Positions 1 through 5,370 of a DNA stretch of 5,370 nucleotides are shown here, one piece after another (position 1 is the first letter of the stretch; each line of letters begins with the position of its first letter). The stretch spans positions 49,164 through 54,533 of the forward strand of contig DGLB01000042.1 of assembly GCA_002387845.1 (NCBI GenBank), in the 5' to 3' direction. Below the pieces are notes generated by a model that worked only from the letters and a program-made list of their open reading frames with translations, was not told the DNA's origin and did no database searches. Both the position numbers and the translations under genes were made by a program. The stretch comes from Stenotrophomonas maltophilia. Its GTDB lineage: Bacteria; Pseudomonadota; Gammaproteobacteria; Xanthomonadales; Xanthomonadaceae.

Positions 1-27
1 ACCCCCGAGAACATAGACGAGAAGCGA

Positions 28-56
28 TTGACAACGATGTCACCCGGATCTGAAAC
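28..56 (+). promoter_or_regulatory. Possible promoter of the zwf-glk-pgl-edd operon
   Basis: A perfect TTGACA (28-33) could be a -35 box. At the ideal 17-base spacing lies TGAAAC (51-56), a poor -10 box that matches TATAAT at three of six positions. If it is used, transcription would start around 62-64, directly at the preferred zwf start codon, giving a leaderless or nearly leaderless mRNA. An alternative -10-like CATAGA at 12-17 would need a -35 box to the left of the window. The perfect -35 and its overlap with a dyad make this plausible, but the weak -10 keeps confidence low. Confidence 0.3.
29..42. promoter_or_regulatory. Candidate LacI/GalR-type operator
   Basis: TGACA (29-33) and TGTCA (38-42) form a perfect inverted repeat around ACGA, with CG at the exact centre. 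A 14-base dyad starting TG, ending CA and centred on CG is the typical operator layout of LacI/GalR-family regulators; it fits the published cre consensus TGWAANCGNTNWCA except at the fourth base. It overlaps the possible -35 box, so a bound protein there would be expected to repress. The regulator gene is not in the window. A short dyad can occur by chance, so the assignment is an inference. Confidence 0.35.
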
Positions 57-63
57 TCGAGCG

Positions 64-1503
64 ATGCACGACACCCTCTTCCTGTTTGGCGCCACCGGCG
101 ACCTTGCCCAACGCTACCTGTTCCCTTCATTGCTGCGCCTGCTCGGCGATGGCCTGCTGCCGGAAGACTTCAAGGTCCGCGCCCTGGCGTTGTCGCCGCA
201 CGACACCGAGGCCTTCCGCGAAATCCTGCGCCCGCGTCTGCAACAGGCGATGCCGCAGGCCAGCCAGGATGACATCCAGTCGCTGCTGCAGCGCATTGAC
301 TACCGTTCGGTCGACCTGCGCGATCCGCAGTCGGTGGCCGATTCGGTGCGCGACCTGGTGCACCGCCAGTGCGTGAGCTACCTGGCCATTCCGCCGGGCC
401 TGTACATCTCCACCTGCGAAGGCCTGGCGCTGGGTGGCGCGCTTGCCGCACCGGCACGCCTGATGCTGGAAAAGCCGATCGGCAGTGACAGCGCAAGCGC
501 CGAACACATCCTGACCACCATCGGCCAGTGGATCGACGAAGACCGCGTGTTCCGCCTGGACCACTACCTGGGCAAGGCGGCGGTGCAGAACCTGATCGCG
601 CTGCGCTTCGGCAACACGCTGCTGGAAGCGGTGTGGAACCGCAACTACATCGAGTCGGTCCACATCCTGGTTGCCGAAAGCGAAGGCGTGGACGGCCGCG
701 ATGCGTATTACGCGCGCTCCGGCGCGCTGCGTGACATGGTCCAGAGCCACATCCTGCAGCTGCTGTGCCTGGTGGCGATGGAACCGCCGGCCTCGCTGGA
801 AGCCGACCGCGTCCGCGACGAAAAGGTCAAGGTGCTGCGTGCGCTGCGCCCGCTGGATGCCAAGCATGCGGCGCGCGACAGCGTGCGCGGCCGCTACACC
901 GCCGGCAGCATCAACGGCCAGCCGGCGCAGGCGTACCAGCCGCCGGAAGGCAGCGACGTGGAAACCTTCGCCGGGGTCACCGCGCACATCGACAACTGGC
1001 GCTGGTCGGGCGTGCCGTTCCATCTGGTCACCGGCAAGCGCCTGCCCGAGCGCACCACCCGCGTGGTGGTGACGCTCAAGCCGGTCACCCACTGGCTGTT
1101 CGAGCGCCCGCATCGCGGCAACGCCACCCCCAATCGCATCACCTTCCAGCTGCAGCCGCAGGAAAACATCGAGCTCGGCCTGATGAGCAGCCTGGCCGGC
1201 CCGGAATGGGGCGCGCTGGAACTGCATCCGCTGGAGCTGGAACTGTCGGTGCCGACCGGCCTGCACCGCCGCATCGCCTATGAGCGCCTGTTCCTGGATG
1301 CGTTCAACGGCAACCACGCGCTGTTCGTGCGCGACGACGAAGTACGCGCGGCCTGGGCCTGGATCGACAGCGTGAGCGAAGCCTGGAAGGCCGCGCCGCT
1401 GCCGTTGCAGCCCTACCCCGCCGGCCAGTGGGGCCCGACCGAAGCCGCGGGCTTCCTGCCGGCTGACGTGGACGCGGACGCCGGCCGCAAGGATCCGGCA
1501 TGA
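64..1503 (+). CDS. zwf: Glucose-6-phosphate 1-dehydrogenase
   Basis: Cytoplasmic enzyme that oxidises glucose-6-phosphate to 6-phosphoglucono-1,5-lactone with NAD(P)+, the entry step to the Entner-Doudoroff and oxidative pentose phosphate routes. The N-terminal Rossmann domain has GATGDLA (residues 9-15); YLAIPP and EKPIG (136-140) follow. The active site DHYLGK (166-171) holds the substrate-binding His167, and His229 in DMVQSH aligns with the catalytic base. GKRL (324-327) is also conserved. By alignment with the Leuconostoc enzyme four usual residues differ: Lys21 is Tyr18, Arg46 is Leu43, the Glu after DHYLGK is Ala172, and the Asn before the catalytic His is Ser228. From ATG 64 the protein has 479 residues, near the family norm. 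I prefer this start because six of the eight codons from 40 to 63 end in A or T (TCA, GGA, TCT, GAA, ACT, CGA), unlike the gene body, and because residue 5 onward matches the family N-terminus. ATG 37 (488 residues, weak AGAAG at 20-24) and TTG 28 remain possible. The family is certain; the start is moderately supported. Confidence 0.95.
   Translation: MHDTLFLFGATGDLAQRYLFPSLLRLLGDGLLPEDFKVRALALSPHDTEAFREILRPRLQQAMPQASQDDIQSLLQRIDYRSVDLRDPQSVADSVRDLVHRQCVSYLAIPPGLYISTCEGLALGGALAAPARLMLEKPIGSDSASAEHILTTIGQWIDEDRVFRLDHYLGKAAVQNLIALRFGNTLLEAVWNRNYIESVHILVAESEGVDGRDAYYARSGALRDMVQSHILQLLCLVAMEPPASLEADRVRDEKVKVLRALRPLDAKHAARDSVRGRYTAGSINGQPAQAYQPPEGSDVETFAGVTAHIDNWRWSGVPFHLVTGKRLPERTTRVVVTLKPVTHWLFERPHRGNATPNRITFQLQPQENIELGLMSSLAGPEWGALELHPLELELSVPTGLHRRIAYERLFLDAFNGNHALFVRDDEVRAAWAWIDSVSEAWKAAPLPLQPYPAGQWGPTEAAGFLPADVDADAGRKDPA
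1489..1493 (+). promoter_or_regulatory. Ribosome binding site of glk inside zwf
   Basis: AAGGA lies six bases before the glk ATG, within the last codons of zwf. It supports the start at 1500 and coupled translation across the ATGA overlap. Confidence 0.6.
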
Positions 1504-2507
1504 CCGTCGCCAGCCTTCCGGCGCTGGTCGCCGACATCGGCGGCACCAACGCCCGCTTCGCGCTGGCGGACACCCAGCAGGCGGCCCCCCTGCTGGCCGA
1601 CACCGTGCGCGAATTCGCGGTGGCCGACTTCCCCTCGCTGGGTGACGCTGCGCGGCACTACCTGGAACAGATCGGGGCCGACGCCGACCGCGGCGTGTTC
1701 GCGGTGGCCGGCCGCGTCGACGGCGATGAGGCACGCATCACCAATCACCCGTGGGTGATCTCGCGGGCGCGCACCGCACACATGCTTGGCTTCGGCCAGC
1801 TGCATCTGATCAACGACTTCGCCGCGCAGGCGATGGCGATCTCGCTGCTGCAGCCGAGCGACGTGGTGCAGGTGGGCGGCGCAGCGTGGGTGCCCGGCAA
1901 GCCGGGGCAGCCGCGCAACTATGCGGTGATCGGCCCGGGTACCGGGCTGGGCGTGGGCGGGCTGATCCTGCGCCACGGCCGCTGCTATCCACTGGAAACC
2001 GAAGGCGGCCACGTCAGCTTCCCGCCCGGCACGCCGGAAGAGATCCGCATTCTGGAAATCCTGTCCGAACAGTTCGGCCGGGTGTCCAATGAACGCCTGA
2101 TCTGCGGCCCGGGCCTGGTCAACATCCACCGTGCGGTCTGTGAGATGGCCGATGTGGATCCGGGCCAGCTGCAGCCGGCCGATGTCACCGCGCGTGCGCT
2201 GCAGGGCGACCCGCAGGCAATGCGGGCGGTGGACGTGTTCTGCGCGGTGTTCGGTGCCATTGCCGGCGACCTGGTGCTGATCCAGGGCGCCTGGGACGGC
2301 GTGTTCCTGACCGGTGGGCTGGTACCGAAAATGCTCGATTCGCTGCAGCACTCCGGCTTCCGCCAGCGCTTCGAACACAAGGGGCGCTTCTCTTCGATCA
2401 TGTCGCGGGTGCCGTCGCTGGCGGTGATGCACCGCCATGCCGGGCTGCTCGGTGCGGCCGCCTATGCCGCGGACATGGAACGCGACCTGCCGGGAGGCAC
2501 TGCATGA
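1500..2507 (+). CDS. glk: Glucokinase (Glk family, non-ROK)
   Basis: Phosphorylates glucose with ATP to glucose-6-phosphate, the substrate of the neighbouring Zwf. The 335-residue protein reads as the proteobacterial Glk family along its whole length (E. coli Glk has 321). The phosphate-binding ADIGGTNARFAL is at residues 11-22, NDF with the probable catalytic Asp106 at 105-107, the glycine-rich GPGTGLGVG at 145-153, the sugar-binding EGGH at 168-171, CGPGLVN near 202-208, and TGGLVP at 271-276. No signal peptide or membrane segment is visible, so it should act in the cytoplasm on glucose taken up unphosphorylated. The start overlaps the zwf stop as ATGA (1500-1503) and has AAGGA six bases upstream; its own stop overlaps the pgl start in the same way. 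A glucokinase inside the operon suggests that uptake by a permease plus internal phosphorylation is a main entry route; that is inference. No key motif is missing. Confidence 0.96.
   Translation: MTVASLPALVADIGGTNARFALADTQQAAPLLADTVREFAVADFPSLGDAARHYLEQIGADADRGVFAVAGRVDGDEARITNHPWVISRARTAHMLGFGQLHLINDFAAQAMAISLLQPSDVVQVGGAAWVPGKPGQPRNYAVIGPGTGLGVGGLILRHGRCYPLETEGGHVSFPPGTPEEIRILEILSEQFGRVSNERLICGPGLVNIHRAVCEMADVDPGQLQPADVTARALQGDPQAMRAVDVFCAVFGAIAGDLVLIQGAWDGVFLTGGLVPKMLDSLQHSGFRQRFEHKGRFSSIMSRVPSLAVMHRHAGLLGAAAYAADMERDLPGGTA
2492..2497 (+). promoter_or_regulatory. Strong ribosome binding site of pgl inside glk
   Basis: GGGAGG, six bases before the pgl ATG, is the best Shine-Dalgarno match in the window and fixes the pgl start at 2504. 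It is embedded in the 3' end of glk. Confidence 0.75.
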
Positions 2508-3226
2508 ACCGACTGGACACTTCCGAGCGTTTCGAACTGATCCGTCACGGCGAAGCCGATGCCTGGATCGAAGCGGTCGCCAACGAGATGGCCGAAATCC
2601 TCAACCTGGACATCCGCGAAACCGGTCGTGCACGCCTGCTGCTGTCCGGCGGCAGCACACCGGCACCGGTGTACCAGGCGCTGGCCGAACTGGACGTGCA
2701 TTGGGACCGTGTTGAAGTGAGCCTGGTCGACGAGCGCTGGCTGTCGCCGCAGGACCGCGACAGCAATGCCTGGCTGGTACGCGAAAGCTTCCTCAAGCGT
2801 GCCGAGAGCGCCCACTTCGATCCGCTGGTGCGCGTGGGCAAGCCGATTTTCGACTGTGTGTATATCGCCAATCTGCAGGCGCAGCATTCGCAGTCGCCGT
2901 CGCTGGCGGTGCTGGGCATGGGCAACGACGGTCACACCGCGTCGCTGTTCCCGGGCTCGAAAGACCTGGCCCGGGCGTTGGAAAGCACCCTGCCCTACGC
3001 GGCCCTGGACGCCACCGGGTGTCCGGGCGCGAACCAGTGGCCGCTGCGCATCACGCTGACTCCGCATGGGCTGCGCAAGTGCCGCCAGCGCCTGCTGCTG
3101 CTGCGCGGCAAGCAGAAGCTGGAAGTGCTGAAGCAGGCGTTGGAAAGCAACAACGCCCAGCTGTATCCGATCCTCAACGCCATCGACATGGACGGCCCGA
3201 AGCTGCGCATCCACTGGTGCGACTGA
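2504..3226 (+). CDS. pgl: 6-phosphogluconolactonase
   Basis: Hydrolyses 6-phosphoglucono-1,5-lactone, the product of Zwf, to 6-phosphogluconate in the cytoplasm. The protein belongs to the glucosamine-6-phosphate isomerase/6-phosphogluconolactonase fold: LLLSGGSTP at residues 45-53 (phosphate-binding loop), VDERW at 75-79 followed by DSN at 86-88, and LGMGNDGHTASLFPGS at 137-152 carrying the catalytic-site His144. At 240 residues it has the usual size for the family (DevB/Pgl type, not the beta-propeller YbhE type of E. coli). DERW followed by DSN, and the position beside zwf and edd, argue for the lactonase rather than glucosamine-6-phosphate deaminase. The ATG overlaps the glk stop (ATGA, 2504-2507) and has a strong GGGAGG. 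The C-terminal part after residue 170 is less motif-rich but continues as expected (WPLRITLTPHGL). Nothing is truncated or odd. Confidence 0.95.
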   Translation: MNRLDTSERFELIRHGEADAWIEAVANEMAEILNLDIRETGRARLLLSGGSTPAPVYQALAELDVHWDRVEVSLVDERWLSPQDRDSNAWLVRESFLKRAESAHFDPLVRVGKPIFDCVYIANLQAQHSQSPSLAVLGMGNDGHTASLFPGSKDLARALESTLPYAALDATGCPGANQWPLRITLTPHGLRKCRQRLLLLRGKQKLEVLKQALESNNAQLYPILNAIDMDGPKLRIHWCD

Positions 3227-3276
3227 GCCGTGACCGACCTTCCTTTACTGCGTTCCCCACTCATAGCCGGTAGCCA
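3227..3276 (+). other. Gap between pgl and edd without clear ribosome binding site
   Basis: Fifty bases, visibly richer in A, T and C than the flanking genes. The stretch before the edd ATG has no convincing Shine-Dalgarno sequence. A TTTACT at 3244-3249 resembles a -35 box, but no matching -10 box follows at a usable distance, so I do not call an internal promoter. No terminator-like stem is seen, so edd is probably read through from pgl. Confidence 0.5.
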
Positions 3277-5193
3277 ATGAGCCTGCACCCCCAACTTGAA
3301 GCCATCACCGCGCGGATCATCGCGCGCAGCGCCGCCTCACGCGCGGCCTACCTGGCCGGCGTGGATGCCGCGCTGCGCGACGGCCCGTTCCGTTCGCGCC
3401 TGAGCTGCGGCAACCTGGCGCACGGCTTCGCGGCCTGCGGCCCGACCGACAAGTCGCGCCTGCGCGGCGGCGTGACCCCGAACCTGGGCATCATCACCGC
3501 CTACAACGACATGCTGTCGGCGCACCAGCCGTTCGAGCATTACCCGGAGGTCCTGCGCGAAACCGCACGCTCGCTCGGCGCGACCGCGCAGGTGGCCGGC
3601 GGCGTGCCGGCGATGTGCGATGGCGTGACCCAGGGTCGGGCGGGCATGGAGCTGTCGCTGTTCTCGCGCGATGTGATCGCGCAGTCGACGGCCATCGGCC
3701 TGAGCCACGACATGTTCGACACCACCGTGTACCTGGGGGTGTGCGACAAGATCGTGCCGGGCCTGCTGATCGGGGCGCTGGCGTTCGGTCATCTGCCGGC
3801 GGTGTTCCTGCCGGCGGGTCCGATGACGCCGGGCATTCCGAACAAGCAGAAAGCCGAAGTGCGCGAGCGCTACGCGGCGGGCGAGGCGACGCGCGAAGAG
3901 TTGCTGGAAGTGGAAGCGGCGTCGTATCACGGGGTGGGCACGTGCACGTTCTACGGCACGGCCAACTCGAACCAGACACTGCTGGAAGCGATGGGCGTGC
4001 AGCTGCCGGGGGCGTCGTTCGTCAACCCGGGCACGCCGCTGCGCGACGCGCTGACCCGCCATGCGGCACAGCGCGCGCTGGAGATCACGGCACTGGGCGA
4101 CGACTTCCGTCCGCTGGGCCGGCTGATCAACGAAAAAGCGATCATCAATGCGGTGATCACGTTGATGGCGACGGGCGGTTCGACCAACCACACGATCCAT
4201 TGGATCGCGGTGGCGCGGGCGGCGGGCATCGTGTTGACGTGGGACGACATGGACGAGCTGTCGCAGCTGATTCCGCTGCTGGCGCGGGTGTATCCGAACG
4301 GCGAAGCGGACGTGAACCGCTTTGCGGCGGCGGGCGGCACGGCGTTCGTGTTCCGCGAGCTGATCAACGCGGGCCTGATGCATGCGGACCTGGTGACGGT
4401 GGCGGAAGCCGGGATGCACCAGTACACGCAGGACCCGGCGCTGCGCGAAGGTGCACTGACCTGGATCGAGGGCATCACGGAAAGTGCGGACCTGGAGGTG
4501 GTGCGCCCGGTGGCGGAGCCGTTCGAGGCCCAGGGTGGCCTGCGCCTGCTGCGCGGCAACCTGGGGCGTTCGCTGATCAAGCTGTCGGCGGTGAAGCCGC
4601 AGTACCGCACGATCGAAGCGCCGGCGGTGGTGGTGGACGCGCCGCAGGTGTTGAACAAGCTGCACGCGGCAGGCGTGCTGCCGCACGATTTCGTGGCGGT
4701 GGTGCGTTACCAGGGGCCGCGTTCGAACGGGATGCCGGAGCTGCATTCGCTGGCCCCGCTGCTGGGGCTGCTGCAGAACCAGGGCCGTCGTGTGGCGCTG
4801 GTGACGGACGGTCGTCTGTCGGGCGCATCGGGCAAGTTCCCGGCGGCGATCCATCTGACCCCGGAGGCATCGCGTGGCGGTGCCATTGCACGGGTGCGCG
4901 AGGGCGACATGATCCGCCTGGACGGTGAAGCGGGCACGCTGGAGGTCCTGGTGGACGCGGCGGAGTTCGCGGCCCGCGAACTGGCCCCGAACACGGCACC
5001 GGCAGGCCACGACATGGGCCGCAATCTGTTCGCGCTGAACCGCCGCATGGTGGGTCCGGCCGACCAGGGCGCGATCTCGATCTCGTGCGGCCCGGCAGCC
5101 GCTGACGGCGACATCTGGAACTACGACGCGGAGTACGAACTGGGCGGCGATGCTTCTGCGGCCGCTGCACCGCATGAGGCCAAGGACGCCTGA
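3277..5193 (+). CDS. edd: 6-phosphogluconate dehydratase
   Basis: Dehydrates 6-phosphogluconate to 2-keto-3-deoxy-6-phosphogluconate, the defining step of the Entner-Doudoroff pathway. It belongs to the IlvD/Edd iron-sulfur dehydratase family and follows E. coli Edd from the first residues (RII.RS near 12-17). CGNLAHGFAAC is at 44-54, YNDMLSAHQP near 76-85, MCDGVTQG at 113-120, the first family signature CDKIVPG at 156-162, CTFYGTANSNQ starting at Cys223, GGSTNHT at 300-306, and the second signature LVTDGRLSGASGK at 508-520. Cys156 and Cys223 are the likeliest cluster ligands by analogy with IlvD. DHAD (ilvD) itself is unlikely because the N-terminal CGNLAHGFA and YNDM blocks are Edd-specific. 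The protein has 638 residues against about 603 in E. coli; the excess is a C-terminal extension ending in an Ala-rich tail (about 623-638). The start has no good Shine-Dalgarno but is fixed by the family N-terminus. Third codon positions shift from C to G after about residue 125. The partner eda is not seen in the window. Confidence 0.96.
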   Translation: MSLHPQLEAITARIIARSAASRAAYLAGVDAALRDGPFRSRLSCGNLAHGFAACGPTDKSRLRGGVTPNLGIITAYNDMLSAHQPFEHYPEVLRETARSLGATAQVAGGVPAMCDGVTQGRAGMELSLFSRDVIAQSTAIGLSHDMFDTTVYLGVCDKIVPGLLIGALAFGHLPAVFLPAGPMTPGIPNKQKAEVRERYAAGEATREELLEVEAASYHGVGTCTFYGTANSNQTLLEAMGVQLPGASFVNPGTPLRDALTRHAAQRALEITALGDDFRPLGRLINEKAIINAVITLMATGGSTNHTIHWIAVARAAGIVLTWDDMDELSQLIPLLARVYPNGEADVNRFAAAGGTAFVFRELINAGLMHADLVTVAEAGMHQYTQDPALREGALTWIEGITESADLEVVRPVAEPFEAQGGLRLLRGNLGRSLIKLSAVKPQYRTIEAPAVVVDAPQVLNKLHAAGVLPHDFVAVVRYQGPRSNGMPELHSLAPLLGLLQNQGRRVALVTDGRLSGASGKFPAAIHLTPEASRGGAIARVREGDMIRLDGEAGTLEVLVDAAEFAARELAPNTAPAGHDMGRNLFALNRRMVGPADQGAISISCGPAAADGDIWNYDAEYELGGDASAAAAPHEAKDA

Positions 5194-5221
5194 TCGGAAC
5201 TCTGCGCGAACGGCGGCGGTG

Positions 5222-5274
5222 GGTTTCACGGCGGCGAGGGAACGGCGGGGGCCTTCCGGGACACGCCGTGAACC
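5222..5274. repeat. Imperfect long inverted repeat after edd
   Basis: GGTTTCACGGCG (5222-5233) pairs with CGCCGTGAACC (5264-5274), leaving one bulged T and a 30-base loop. A competing shorter arm, ACGGCG at 5242-5247, can pair with CGCCGT at 5264-5269. It begins about 30 bases after the edd stop and could form an RNA stem at the transcript end that protects or processes the mRNA. No T-tract follows, so it is not a standard intrinsic terminator. Confidence 0.45.
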
Positions 5275-5289
5275 GCCCTCCGGGCCCCG

Positions 5290-5311
5290 GCCCAATCGCC
5301 AGCGATTGGGC
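5290..5311. repeat. Perfect hairpin, 9-10 bp stem
   Basis: GCCCAATCGC (5290-5299) and GCGATTGGGC (5302-5311) are exact reverse complements separated by CA; sterically this is a 9-bp stem with a four-base loop CCAG. It is more A/T-containing than its surroundings. Neither strand has a T-tract after the stem, so terminator function is not shown. It may act as an atypical terminator, an mRNA-stabilising stem or half of a dispersed palindromic repeat. Confidence 0.6.
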
Positions 5312-5323
5312 GTTCAGCCACAC

Positions 5324-5340
5324 GCGAGGCAGTGCCTCGC
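5324..5340. repeat. Second perfect hairpin in tandem
   Basis: GCGAGGC (5324-5330) and GCCTCGC (5334-5340) pair exactly around AGT; as DNA the palindrome is 8 bases each side of a single G. It lies 12 bases after the preceding hairpin, a doublet arrangement reminiscent of paired REP-type elements. The GTAG signature of the SMAG repeats of Stenotrophomonas is not visible here. Confidence 0.5.
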
Positions 5341-5370
5341 AAGCGGTGCGGCTTCACCCATGGGGGCTCG

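Noticed and set aside
28..63. N-terminal extension of zwf from TTG 28 or ATG 37
   Set aside because: The codons are atypical for the gene and the extension precedes the normal family N-terminus; TTG 28 also lacks a properly spaced ribosome binding site. Kept as an alternative, not chosen.
127..1734. 535-residue open frame on the minus strand opposite zwf and glk
   Set aside because: It is a shadow of high-GC codon bias: Arg/Gln/His-rich translation, no recognisable motif, and it crosses two well-supported genes.
3615..4928. 437-residue plus-strand frame inside edd
   Set aside because: Gly/Ala/Arg-rich low-complexity translation in an alternative frame of edd; no start signal and no motif.
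3337..5295. 652-residue open frame on the minus strand opposite edd
   Set aside because: The translation is dominated by Arg, His and Gln with no domain signs; the opposite frame is an unmistakable Edd. Long antisense frames are usual in such GC-rich genes.
5290..5320. Intrinsic terminator of the operon
   Set aside because: The stem is good but no T-tract follows on either strand, so it is described only as a hairpin.
5360..5370. Start of a downstream gene such as eda at ATG 5360
   Set aside because: No Shine-Dalgarno sequence precedes it and only a few codons are visible, which is not enough to support a gene.
1..5370. Mobile element, CRISPR array, tRNA, rRNA or novel defence system
   Set aside because: I saw no transposase, spaced direct repeats, cloverleaf-like sequence or unknown gene; all the long coding space is explained by four central-metabolism enzymes.

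Overview
The window holds four complete genes on the plus strand, packed almost end to end: zwf (glucose-6-phosphate dehydrogenase), glk (glucokinase), pgl (6-phosphogluconolactonase) and edd (6-phosphogluconate dehydratase). Together they take free glucose to 2-keto-3-deoxy-6-phosphogluconate (KDPG), the upper Entner-Doudoroff pathway. The last enzyme, KDPG aldolase (eda), is not in the window; it may lie beyond the right edge. High GC with strong C/G bias at third codon positions, Gram-negative-type enzyme families and this gene set suggest a gammaproteobacterium of the Xanthomonadaceae, such as Stenotrophomonas or Xanthomonas. That placement is inferred from general resemblance, not from a search.

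Positions 1-63 look like a promoter and leader. They contain a perfect TTGACA at 28-33 and, overlapping it, a 14-base dyad TGACA-ACGA-TGTCA (29-42) with the central CG typical of LacI/GalR-family operators. The zwf start is ambiguous (TTG 28, ATG 37 or ATG 64). Codon quality and family alignment favour ATG 64, which would leave a very short or leaderless transcript start.

From 64 to 3226 zwf, glk and pgl are joined by two ATGA stop/start overlaps, each with a Shine-Dalgarno sequence inside the preceding gene, so they are probably one translationally coupled transcript. A 50-base gap without a clear ribosome binding site precedes edd (3277-5193). After edd, positions 5194-5370 contain no gene I can support but are rich in inverted repeats: one long imperfect stem and two perfect hairpins in tandem, none followed by a T-tract.

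Glk makes glucose-6-phosphate, Zwf oxidises it to 6-phosphogluconolactone with reduction of NAD(P)+, Pgl hydrolyses the lactone, and Edd dehydrates 6-phosphogluconate to KDPG. This is central metabolism, not an unknown system. The points most worth a second look are four non-standard residues at functional sites in the Zwf protein, the LacI-type operator candidate in front of zwf, a codon-usage switch inside edd, and the structured region after edd.
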